Assembly: GCA_031835245.1 (NCBI GenBank)
Contig: JAVKOQ010000328.1
Location: 1-57,281, forward strand
DNA from: Balamuthia mandrillaris
Lineage: Eukaryota; Discosea; Longamoebia; Balamuthiidae
Length of the DNA: 57,281 nucleotides
Direction: 5' to 3'
The stretch's first letter is position 1, and every line of letters begins with the position of its first letter. Made by a program: the position numbers and the translations under genes. Shown in pieces: positions 23,950 through 33,825 of this stretch. The notes under the pieces are model-generated. The model saw only the letters and a program-made list of their open reading frames with translations. It was not told the origin of the DNA and ran no database searches.

Positions 23950-25434
23950 ATGGAAGGAGAAGGGACTCAAGTTACCAACACGGAAGGAGGGGATGGCGGT
24001 GGACCCGCCACCTCCTCCTCTCCTCCTCCTCCTTCCAAGCCTTCCGCCATCATCCGACCACCACCTGCCCTCTCCTCGTCCAGCACGGGTGGTGGGGAGG
24101 AAGCTGAGGTGAGTGCTGCGGACCAACACCACCCAACCGCCGCCACGGTTGGCAACGACAGCACCGACCACCACAACGAGACCAGCAGCCCAATGGAGCA
24201 ACATCAGGCGGAGCTGCAGGCCGTCATGGAGGGGACGCACGCGGGATACCTCCAAAAGGTGGCCCACCTGGCGGAGCTCCAGCGCAAGAAGCTGTGGAGC
24301 ATCGAGAAGTGGCGGCAGTACAGCCAGGAGAACGTGCTGCACGTCTTCCAGGCCCAGCTGCAGCAGGCCGAGGAGGAGTACGGCCATGCCATAGACGTCC
24401 TCCAGGACAAGCTCAAGCTGCGCCTCCGGAAGAAGCAAAAGATGGTGGAGGAGCAGTGGTGGCTCTACAGGGCCAGGAAGTGGAGGCGCATGGGCTGCAA
24501 GGGAGCCCCGCCCAAGCGACCATGCTTTAGCTTGTCCTCTGGTGGTGCTGAGGGTGCTTCTGGTGCAACGTTGGTTGGGATGGGTGCTGCGAGGAATAAG
24601 ATAAAGAAGGAGCAGGCAGAGGAAGAGGAGGCGGCGGATGGTATGGAGGTTGTTAGGGAGAGAGAAGCAGGCACAGAGGAAGAGGAAGGCACAGCACACG
24701 ACGCGGCGGCCAAGCTCCTTCCAAACGGAGTGCACAGCGGCGGTGGTGAAGCAGAGGAGGAGGAGGAGGAGGAGGAGGAAGAGGAAGAGGACAGAAGACT
24801 CGAAGAGCGGCGAAAGGTGACAGGGACAGGCGCCACCGCGGCTACGCCGTTGCTGAAAGTGAATTACACGATCGAAGAGCAGGAGGTCGATGAGGACCTC
24901 GCCTTTCTGGAGCGCCACAACGCCGTCCACACCTTGGACAAGGACACACGAGAAAAACTTTTTGCAGAGGCAAACGCTAGCTTTCACTCCCCTTCCTCCC
25001 CTTCTTCCTCTTCATCACCATCCGCCACCTCTTCTCCCGCCTTCAAATCCCATGACACCGCTGCCTCTGCTATCATGACCAGCTGGAAGGAGGAAGAAGA
25101 GCAGTTACGCAGCTCACCGCTTCAAGCAACCCACCGGATCCAGGACGCCAACAACAGCAGCACTTCTTCTTCATCACAACAAACCCTTGCGCAATCGCAA
25201 CCGCAAAGCAACGGCGGAAGGGGCTTGGTCGCACACTTCTATGGAGCCCACGCTCAACCAAACGGGAAGCAAGCGGAGAAAGGAGAGCCGGCTACGCTCA
25301 CCCCTGAGGGAACCTTTGGCCGCAGGAGCTTCACAACAACGGGAACTTTGAAAACGAACGAGACTTTGGACGTGAACGGACTTGAAAACGATGCAGGTGG
25401 CAACTCGACGGCACCAAAGCATATTTACACGTAA
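23950..25434 (+). CDS. Sds3-like (BRMS1 family) Sin3/HDAC corepressor subunit
   Basis: This is a single-exon ORF of 494 residues. Residues ~80-175 form the Sds3-like coiled coil: QAVMEGTHAGYLQKVAHLAE, then KLWSIEKWRQYSQENVLHVF and EEYGHAIDVLQDKLKLRLRK, matching the family pattern in which EGTH-YL opens a long helix. A conserved-looking piece near residue 300 (YTIEEQEVDEDLAFLERHN) follows an acidic run. The tail is Ser/Gln-rich. Sds3 family proteins dimerise through this helix and hold histone deacetylase in the Sin3 complex; nuclear repression is the expected role. The length exceeds yeast Sds3 (~330) because of low-complexity insertions. The ATG follows an A-rich leader and is the first in the frame. 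Confidence 0.75.
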   Translation: MEGEGTQVTNTEGGDGGGPATSSSPPPPSKPSAIIRPPPALSSSSTGGGEEAEVSAADQHHPTAATVGNDSTDHHNETSSPMEQHQAELQAVMEGTHAGYLQKVAHLAELQRKKLWSIEKWRQYSQENVLHVFQAQLQQAEEEYGHAIDVLQDKLKLRLRKKQKMVEEQWWLYRARKWRRMGCKGAPPKRPCFSLSSGGAEGASGATLVGMGAARNKIKKEQAEEEEAADGMEVVREREAGTEEEEGTAHDAAAKLLPNGVHSGGGEAEEEEEEEEEEEEDRRLEERRKVTGTGATAATPLLKVNYTIEEQEVDEDLAFLERHNAVHTLDKDTREKLFAEANASFHSPSSPSSSSSPSATSSPAFKSHDTAASAIMTSWKEEEEQLRSSPLQATHRIQDANNSSTSSSSQQTLAQSQPQSNGGRGLVAHFYGAHAQPNGKQAEKGEPATLTPEGTFGRRSFTTTGTLKTNETLDVNGLENDAGGNSTAPKHIYT

Positions 25435-26032
25435 AAAAAACACAAAAACAAACTGGAGGAAGGACTTGTTTTTATTTTTTCTTTTGATTCAACCAAACAC
25501 TATTTTTTAAAACGTTTGTCTAGGGAGAGAGAAAGAAAGCATAGAAGAGAGGAGGGGAGAAAGAAGAGGGACTCTACAGGGACGATGCCTCCTGTTTTCA
25601 TTTCTTTCTTCTTTCCGGCCAAACCGAAATTCCTCGTAGAGTGGCTGGAAAGTCATTTAAAAGTCCACCTGATCAACTTCGGGTTAGGAAACGGTAAAAC
25701 ACCACCATCGCTTCCCAAGGCCCACAAAGCTGGACAAAAGATGTCCGCGCAAGGAACGGATGGAATCAAGCGACTTTAATCATGAAACACGTGAATGTTT
25801 TAACTCCGCCTCAATAGAAAATGAGATCGTGAAATCGAAGAACGCATTAAACACCGTGACGACATGAACAACTGAGGCAAGCAGAACGCGAGTCTGAAAC
25901 GCTCCTTCTTGCACTACCCAACTACCCAAGGACCAATACTGCCCCCTTTCTTTTTCTCTCTCTTGCTCTCTCCATTGTTGTTTCTCTTTTCTTCTTTTCG
26001 TTAGAGGTGATTGCATCATCTTGAAAAAAAAA
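25435..26032. other. intergenic region between the Sds3-like and SLC17-like genes
   Basis: It contains a T-rich 3' flank, a purine-rich stretch and, next to the transporter start, a pyrimidine-rich stretch (25945-26000) followed by oligo(A). The short ORF at 25516-25779 matches nothing I know and is not supported. Confidence 0.45.
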
Positions 26033-28171
26033 ATGGCGCAGGAGACCTCTCCGCTTTTGTTCCATGATGAGGATGCGGCCAGAACACCCCAACCACCACC
26101 GTACTATTCCTTGTCGGTGGAGGGGGAGGAGGAGGCCACTTCCTCCGCTACCCTCTACAGCGCGGACGAGGAAGGCACCGACGAGTTGTTGGCCGGCACA
26201 ACAGCCGGGAAAGGGGATGGCAAAGTGAGACCAGCGCAAGGCCGGTACTACTTCCCCAAACGGTACATACTGGTCCTGCTCGGTTTCTTTGGGTTCCTGA
26301 ACGTCTACAGTACTGCTGCCCTTCACTTTCTTGTTTGTCATTCCGTTCTTGTTTGTTTTCAGATTTCTTTCGTCTTCTTCTCGTTCTCGTTCTTCTTGTT
26401 CTTTTTCTTCCTCTTGTTCTTGTTCTTGTTCTTGTTCTTGTTCTTGTTCTTCTTCTTCTTCTTCTTCTTCTTCTTCTTCGTTTCTTTCTTGTTCTTCTTC
26501 TTACGTTTGGCATTTTTTTGTCTCCAACAGTTTTACGAGTCATAATGAGCATAACAATTGATCCCATGGGAGAAGAGTATAAATGGAGCTCTTTCAACCA
26601 AGGCTTTGTTCTCTCCTCTTTCTTCATTGGCTACATTCTTACGCAGGTAACTTTTCGGTTCTTTTCGTTTTCAATGGAGCAAGAAGGAACAGAACACTAT
26701 GACTATGAACAGGAGAAGACGACAAATGTTCATAATACTGACATAGTGTTACTGTTTTATGACAGATACCTGGCGGATGGTTCGCTTCGCGATTTGGCGG
26801 CAAGTGGGTTTATGGTATCGGCATTCTTTGTACTGCTCTGCTGACACTTCTCACACCAATTGCTGCAAAGCTCCACATAGGGTTGACTGCCCCTCCTCTC
26901 TTTTCTCCTCCGCTCTCTGCTTCGTTCTCATCCCAACAATTTTTGAAGGTTTGTCATAGCGTTGCGTGTTGCAGAAGGAATTGGAGAGGGCGTCACCTAT
27001 CCCGCGATGCACGCCATGTTTGGCGAATGGGCACCCCCCTCCGAACGTTCTCGCATGGTCTCTCTGTGTTACAGCGGAGCGTACGTAGGAACCATCATTG
27101 CCTTTCCCAGTTCGGGAGCTCTTGTGGACTCTAGCTTTTTGGGTGGTTGGCCCGCTGTATTTTATGTGTATGGCATTGTAGGCATTCTGTGGTTTGTGCC
27201 TTGGGCATACTTTATTGCCGACTCTCCAGCGGTCCATTCCACTATTTCTCAAAAAGTGCGTCTTCTCTCTCCTGCTTTGTTGCTGTCCTTTTCCCTTATT
27301 TTTATTCTTCAAAAAAGGAATATGAGCATATTGTGTTCTCTCTTCCTCCACCAAAGAAAGAATCTCTGTTGCAATTGCCATGGCGCAAGATTCTCATGTG
27401 TCTTCCCTTCTGGGCTATTCTTACAAACCATTTTGCCAACAATTGGGTAATTCTTCTTGTTCTTTTTCTTCTTTTCTATTTCTTCTTTAACGTTGTTAAT
27501 GTACTTTTAATAGGCCTTTTATACAATGCTTACATGGTTGCCAAAGTACCTTAAAGAAGTCCTCGGCTTCGATATCAAGCACGCAGGGTTCATCGCCGTT
27601 CTTCCTTACGTTGCAATTAGTTTCGCATGGATTCTTTCTGGCATTGTGGCCGACTTTCTCATTACTCGTACGTTCCTTCTCATTTTTGTTGTTGTTGTTG
27701 TTCTTCTTCTTCTTCTCCTTCTTCTTCTTCTTTTTCTTCTTCTTCTTGGTGGTAATGGTATTTTTATTGTTGTTCCTTCTCCTTCTTTTCCTTCTTTTCC
27801 TTCTTTCGCTTGTTCTTCGTATTTTTTTTGTTGTTCCTCTTCTCATTTCTTGTTTCAATCTTCTTTTTAAAACAAGGCAAAATATTCAGTACTACAATTG
27901 TGAGAAAGATATTCGAGACCCTAGCTTTCGTTGTGGCAGGGGGAACGCTCTTAGGAGCTGGTTACTGCCACTCCGTGCCGGTTAGCGTGGCATTCATGAC
28001 CATTTCCACTGGTTTCAGCGGGCTATGCAGTTCTGGTTTTCAGGTGAATCACTTGGATATTGCGCCCAACTATGCTGGACTTCTTATGGGCCTCACCAAC
28101 ACAGGTTTGAGAACGAGAGAAGAGAAGCAAAGCCGCGAAGTGGAAAAGAGAGAACGAAGAGAGAAGAGAGA

Positions 28172-28219
<48 letters not shown>

Positions 28220-28427
28220 AGGAAGGGCACAGTAATTCTTACATTGAAAACCAAACACAGCTGCAACGATTCCAGGAATCGTATCACCAACCTTAACAGG
28301 AGCGATAGTGGGCGATGACGAAAGCGACGAAAGCAGATGGCAGATTGTCTTTTGGATAGCGGCTTCGATATATGCCGCTGCTCTGCTTTTCTACCTTCTC
28401 TTCGGCAGCGGCAAACGTCAAATCTAA
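26033..28427 (+). CDS. SLC17-like major facilitator transporter (anion:cation symporter type)
   Basis: Predicted exons are 26033-26309, 26531-26646, 26766-26881, 26949-27255, 27318-27446, 27514-27667, 27877-28104 and 28261-28427, giving 497 residues, the usual SLC17 length. A hydrophilic N-terminus with an acidic di-leucine-like ETSPLL start precedes twelve predicted membrane segments. SLC17 signatures are [33 protein letters not shown] then [33 protein letters not shown] then [10 protein letters not shown], and GLLMGLTNT followed by [13 protein letters not shown]. The family carries organic anions, phosphate or vesicular glutamate; substrate and membrane (plasma membrane, lysosome or vacuole) cannot be told. 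The ATG directly follows an oligo(A) run. Confidence 0.9.
26395..26490 (+). repeat. TTC/TTG microsatellite in SLC17 intron 1
   Basis: TTGTTC and TTC units, pyrimidine-rich on the sense strand. A second TTC/TTG tract lies in intron 6 at about 27687-27745. Confidence 0.9.
28110..28217 (+). repeat. (GA)n purine tract in SLC17 intron 7
   Basis: GAGAAGAGAGAA-type DNA passes into about 20 GA units. It is the one clear intronic microsatellite in the window that is purine-rich on the sense strand. Confidence 0.95.
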
Positions 28428-29016
28428 ATTTTCGTACCTCTACCCCAAAGTTTCCTCCAATAAAAATTCAAAAAATCCACGTGACCAGATCTATAACCCT
28501 CGTTTCCATTTCCATACATAGAAATTATGGGAACAATCATCCCCAAAAGAGGAAATTCCCGTCGACAAAAAATGAAAAATCTGCGACGAGCCAAGAAAGA
28601 AAACAACAAAATAAAAATACAATACAGCACCAAATAAGACTGCAGTGACAGCGGCCAAGCCATTTTTTTTTTTGTTCTGTTGTTGTTGTTACGCGGTGGG
28701 TGGCGAATAGAGCTCTACACGCACGCACACACGCATACAAAGTAGCAAGAGGCCCACTCCCTGTGTTGTTCTATTCTCTGCCACTACGTTTTAAAAAAAA
28801 GAAAGCAAGCAAGCGGCGGTGGCGAACAGAGCTCTACACACACGCATACAAAGTAGCAAGAGGCTCGCTCCCTTTGTGCTGTTCTATTCTCTGCCACTAC
28901 GTTTTTTTGTTTTTGAAAAAAAAAGAAACCGTACGCGGATCGAACCACAGCAGACAACGACACGCACACCACGCTGAAAAACAAAAAAAAAAAGCTCCAA
29001 CAAAGAAAAAAAAAAA
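28428..29016. promoter_or_regulatory. intergenic region, probable promoter of the PHD/SPOC gene
   Basis: No coding potential is supported. It contains a GTCGAC site at about 28562 and an imperfect tandem duplication at 28699-28908. It ends in oligo(A) runs directly before the start codon at 29017. Confidence 0.5.
28699..28908. repeat. tandem duplication, ~90 bp units spaced 119 bp
   Basis: Unit 1 (28699-28792) and unit 2 (28818-28908) both begin GGTGGCGAA(T/C)AGAGCTCTAC, continue with ACGCATACAAAGTAGCAAGA and end with TTCTATTCTCTGCCACTACG. They differ by a few substitutions and a small length change in the CACGCA stretch. The start codon of the PHD gene is 109 bp past unit 2. Confidence 0.9.
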
Positions 29017-31201
29017 ATGAGCAACACTGCTGAAGAAAATGGGATTGACCAAACTGCTTCAGCATCGTCTTCGGCCCGTGGTGGTGGATCTTCTGCTTCC
29101 TCCACAAGGAATCCTTACTCCACCCGTTCCAAGAGTAGAGGTAACCAAAAAACTTTTTTTTGTTGTTTGATGAAGTGTCTCGCTACGTTTTTTTTTGTTG
29201 ATCAAAATACTAATACATTTTTTTAAATACAAACACCAAACAAACAGGAGGCCAGACACAGAGCAAGCGTAAGCGATGGATAGAGGAGGAGGAGCAAGAG
29301 GCGGAGGAGGAAGAGGAGGAACGAGAGCTCTCTAGAAGAAAAAGGCCGAGCAGAAGAAGTTCGAGGACTCAGGGCGGCGCTAAAAACAAAGGGGGTGCGC
29401 GAAGGAGCAGCACACGCTCAAAGCAAGCGGCAGCCAGGTCCAAAAAGAAACGGAGAGAAGAAGAGGAGGAGGAGGAGGAAGAGGAAGATGAGGTACGTAG
29501 AACCTTACTGGTATCAAATGTTTAAAGCTAACTCTTTCTCTTCTCCATTCTCTCTTCCTTCATAAGCTTTGTGAAATATGTAAAAAAGATACGGAAGCAG
29601 AAAAGATGTTGCTGTGCGATGGTTGTGACAGCGGATGGCACATGTTCTGCTTGGATCCTCCTTTGGAGGCCGTGCCAGAAGGAGACTGGTTTTGCCCTCG
29701 TTGCTGCCAGAAAAAAGCAGAAAATGCAGAAGGAAAGGAAAAGCAAGAAACAGAACAAACAGAAGAGCAAGAGGAGGAAGAAGATGAAGAACAAGACGAA
29801 GTGGAAGAAAATAATTCAATGGAAGACGAAGAGTTTATGCCACCGAAGGAAGAGGAGGAAGAGGAAGAAGTAAATGGAGATGGCACTGAAAGCGAAGAAG
29901 ATGCTGATGACGAAGCACGCATTTATGCAAAGATTACGTCTCGGTCACGTTCCAGAAGATCGAGTGGATCACGGCAAGAAAACGGCAACTCTAATAATAG
30001 TGTAAGCGAGAAAGAAAATCAAGAGGAAGCAAAAGAACACGAAACGAAAACGAGGAAAAAGAGAACAAATCGCAAAGACAATAACTCAGAAGATGGCACG
30101 GTGATGGAAACCGGAAGAAAAGCTGGATTGAGACAACGGATTCAAAAGAGTATGACCAGAAAGAAAGCGGAAGCAGCAAGAAGAAAACTGGCTGCTGAGT
30201 TTCGACAAAAGCTCCGAAAACAAACCGAAACAGCAACACCAAACAATCAGGTTTCTACAGGCATAAAGAAAGAGGAACGCCGAACAAGCCTTCGAACAAG
30301 AAGAAGCGCACGATTAAACTCTTACGCAGAAGAGGAAGAGGAAGAGGAGGAGGAAACTGAAGAAAACGGAGAAGAGAATGAAGACGATGAAGAAGATGAC
30401 ACCAAATGCGAATGTTGTGGTCGTGAAGACGATCCAGAAAACATGTTACTCTGCGATGGGGAGAACTGCAACAAAGCCTATCACACGTACTGCATCTTTC
30501 CTCCTTTGGACGAAATACCGGAAGGCGATTGGTTTTGCGACCAGTGCGACATGCAGCTCAACAAACGGGTTCCTACTTTAGTCTCTCCTTTCATTCACGC
30601 TTCCGATCATAATCATTCTACTGCGTCATCACTAAATGCTTCTTCTGCTGCTTCATTCGACCCTTTTTCTGTTGATGTGGTGCAGAAAGATGGGCTTAAG
30701 AACGAAGAAACTGGAGGATGGGATTGGATGGCTAGCACAGCAAGTCGAGAAGACGCTAAACCGCTAACTACAGCATCATCCACGAATAACGGTTTACCAG
30801 TTGTTGACTTTTATCATGCTCCAACCAACGATCTCAACGCAAATGCTTTGGCTTTGGACTTCGCTCTTCGTTCGACTACACAAACGGCTACTTCTCCTAC
30901 CAATTCTAAATTAACACCAACTACCTCTACATCTTCTTCGAGCAGCAAAGTCGATGTGTTGGGTAGTATTTTGGGCGAAACTGGATCTACATTAACTCTC
31001 AACAATAACAGCAACAACGGAAATGCAACAACGATAACCGATTCATTTTATGCTCCTCCAATTACAACAAAGACATCGGTCAGCAAACAACAAACGAAAA
31101 CAGTGATACTCTGGAGAGGCACTATCAGCTTTGAGGGCAAACCAGTCGGTGAGATCACCGTCTCTTTTCGAGGCAATCCTAGCGATGAGAGCCGTTGGTA
31201 T

Positions 31202-31245
<44 letters not shown>

Positions 31246-32437
31246 CTTCAGTCTGCTAGAGCTCACGACCGTAACTTTTATGCAATGATAGCCAAAAGTA
31301 CGCACGTGACTGGCCGCAAGGCATGCTTACCGGCGAGAAAGCAGCATCGTTGCCATTTAACTCTCCGCATGCTGCCAATCCACTCATCCCATTGCAAGTT
31401 CTTCCGGGACGTGAGCGACGCAGCTTTGAGTACTTTAGCGCTCTTCTCTGGGATAACCGTTCGGTGCGTTTCTGTGTTTCCTTTGTTTGTTTTTAGTTTT
31501 GCGTTAACTCATTTGTTTTAAATGCAACAAAGATATGGTGTTTTGGGAGCCCAACTAGCAATCTGTATATCTATCCAGCTTATTTGGACAGTGACCAAGC
31601 GCCCAGTTCTCATGATAAGAAAAAACTTTCTTGCGTGTTACAACCAAAGCCAAAAGTCAAACCAACCTCCTCCGCGATGGCAGCTCTTCTTCCACAACAG
31701 CAACAACAAGTTGGCAGTCTTTCAACAAAAGAACAGCAACGATTTATGCCAGGAGTGAAGTACGCCCTTGTGGGATTCTCTCCAACGGATCCTGGCGGCA
31801 TAGCCGATTCGAACTTGGCCACCAACATCATTTCGTTTCTGGCTAAAACGAGTGGTGCCATTTACAAGCATGAAAACGAGCTTGTCTCTGCTGACATCAA
31901 CTTAATTATTGTACGTGCCTAAACACTTTTTCCATCTCCTCTCTTGTCTCCTGTTTTCTCGCTCTTTTTCTCTGACTCTCCTTGTCTCGTTTGCTTTCAG
32001 GTGAATAGCAAAGTGTTACACAAGCTGATTTGCGAGATACCAGGTATATTAGAGTGTCGATTGAACCCCTGGGTATTGTTTATACGAGACATGACCTATC
32101 TGGAAAACTGCTGCAAAACGAAACAATTCCTACCGCCTCCGCCGCAAAACGTCTTGTTTCCCTCTGGAGGCCTCATTGTAGTTCCCATCGAGACTATTCT
32201 CAATCGAGACAACTTGATAGCTGACCTTGTCCGGATATTAGAAGAGGTTCTCTTTCTCTCCTTCGACTGTCTGTTACTTTGTTTAAACACATTTTGATTG
32301 GTTGTTTTATGTTACAGGAAGGAAAGGAAGGGCGAGAATGGGTGGTCAAGATATCATCAGAGGACGTACAACAACTTAAGTTCAAAGTAACTTCTGAAAG
32401 AGCATCTGCTGCCGTTCAACACATTACCAAATGTATT

Positions 32438-32472
<35 letters not shown>

Positions 32473-33189
32473 TCTCCCTCTCTTCTGTAACTTCTCTTAT
32501 CCCTCGTTCTCGCTTACCACTTTAATTCATTAGATTCATCTCCAACGAGCACCATTCCAAAGGCAATGGTGCAGACCATCGCTCCAGAGGAGGAATCTCA
32601 CAGCCACAACATTGAAGTGCCCTCTATCATTCGTTCAGCGCTCAAAATGTCGTTCTTTCATATCTCCAAATATCGTCACATAATCTTGCTCTCTGATAGC
32701 AAACCTATGCAGACAATCGCCAAAGCCCAAAAGGTAATTCTTACTTTTGTTTTAGCTTTTCGTTATTTTTACCCTTAATCTTTTTGAAACGTTTAGTTGC
32801 TTTGTATGACGTTGGAAGGGCTACAAACCTTTCTCGCCGATCAACAGCGACAACGACGAACTCCTCATCAACTTCCTTTCAGCATATCTTTACCAACACC
32901 TTCCTCTGCTTCTTCTTCCTCTTCTCCTGCTGTCCCTTCTTCATCTTCTCCTTCTGCTTCTTCTTCGTCATCTTTGTCTTCCTCGTCTTCTTCCTCTTCA
33001 TCCTCAACATCCAGTTTTGATGCGCACAATCACACCTCTAACGGAGCGCAGAGTAACGGGCACTCCTCGTCTTCCTCATCAGCTTCAACGCCTTCTTCTT
33101 TTTCTCCTACTCTTTTTGTGCCCCAGCCAAATCTTTTCGGCTCCTCGCCACAAGAAGAAGACCCCTACACTTTTGACCCTTTTTCGTAG
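29017..33189 (+). CDS. double-PHD, SPOC protein with TASOR/Chp1-like C-terminal region
   Basis: Predicted exons are 29017-29140, 29248-29492, 29567-31197, 31292-31463, 31533-31910, 32001-32246, 32318-32432, 32534-32733 and 32797-33189, giving 1167 residues. A basic/acidic N-terminus with RKRPSRR is probably nuclear-targeting. PHD finger 1 (~124-170) holds CEICKKDTEAEKMLLCDGCD with WHMFCLDPP and DWFCPRCC. PHD finger 2 (~400-447) holds CECCGREDDPENMLLCDG and DWFCDQCD. The SPOC-like region (~630-780) starts VILWRGTISFEGKPVGEITV and includes GRERRSFEYF and NLYIYPAYLD. The rest (LFPSGGLIVVPIETILN; REWVVKISSE; ISKYRHIILLSDS) resembles the TASOR/Chp1 region after SPOC, including the PIN-like end. 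Two C4HC3 fingers imply histone-tail reading; SPOC binds phosphorylated or silencing partners. A heterochromatin reader is inferred. Confidence 0.78.
31202..31241 (+). repeat. (TC)n microsatellite beside a 5' splice site of the PHD/SPOC gene
   Basis: About 20 TC units begin four bases after the predicted donor GTATGT at 31198. Another (TC)n lies at 32440-32467, again just inside a donor. Confidence 0.95.
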
Positions 33190-33825
33190 AACAGAACAAA
33201 CACATTATTTATTATCATCAGAACAACCGACTGTGACTCGCTTTCTGTTTTGCTTTTCTTTCTTATCCATTCCTTTGTGCATCATCCCTCCATCCCCACC
33301 GATCCATGGGTTAATATATCTCCTCGCTGAAGAAGAAGAAGAACAAGAAGAAGAACAAGAACAAGAACAAGAAGAAGAAGAAGAAGAAGAAGAAGAAGAA
33401 GAAGAACAAGAAGAAGAAGAAGAAGAAGAAGAAGAAGAAAAAGAAGAAGAAGAAGAACAAGAAGAAGAAGAAGAAGAACAAGAAGAAGAAGAAGAAGAAC
33501 AAGAAGAAGAAGAAGAAGAACAAGAAGAAGAAGAAGAAGAAGAAGAACAAGAAGAAGAACAAGAAGAAGAACAAGAAGAAGAAGAAGAACAAGAACCAGA
33601 GAACAAGAACAAGAAGAGGAGGAAGAGGAAGAAGAAGAAGAAGAAAACAGGAAGACATGATCATAGTCGCATAACTATAAATGAGAACAGGTTTTATTTT
33701 TTACTGTGATGGTTCGCAAATACAAAAATCCACGCAGCAGCGCATATTATAGTTAGTAAGTTGACAAAAGAAAAAGAAACAAAACAAAAACAAAAAACAA
33801 AAATAAATAAACAAAAAAAACAAAA
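33190..33825. repeat. intergenic region dominated by a ~320-bp GAA/CAAGAA repeat
   Basis: Between two convergent genes, 33328-33650 is nearly pure GAA and CAAGAA units on the plus strand. The long poly-Glu, poly-Ser and poly-Phe frames across it are artefacts of the repeat. After it come A-rich 3'-flanking sequences with AATAAA-like words (33800-33815). Confidence 0.9.

Noticed and set aside
25516-25779. Possible small gene of 87 codons
   Set aside because: Basic, low-complexity start, no recognisable motif and no matching neighbour; not enough to call a gene.
28925-28960. tRNA-like T-loop (GGTTCGATCC on the minus strand)
   Set aside because: The flanking bases do not form a T stem, and no acceptor, D or anticodon arms can be placed.
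33017-33709. Long poly-Glu/Gln, poly-Ser and poly-Phe/Leu open frames over the GAA repeat
   Set aside because: All six frames stay open because the repeat has no stop codons; composition and position between two convergent genes argue against coding.
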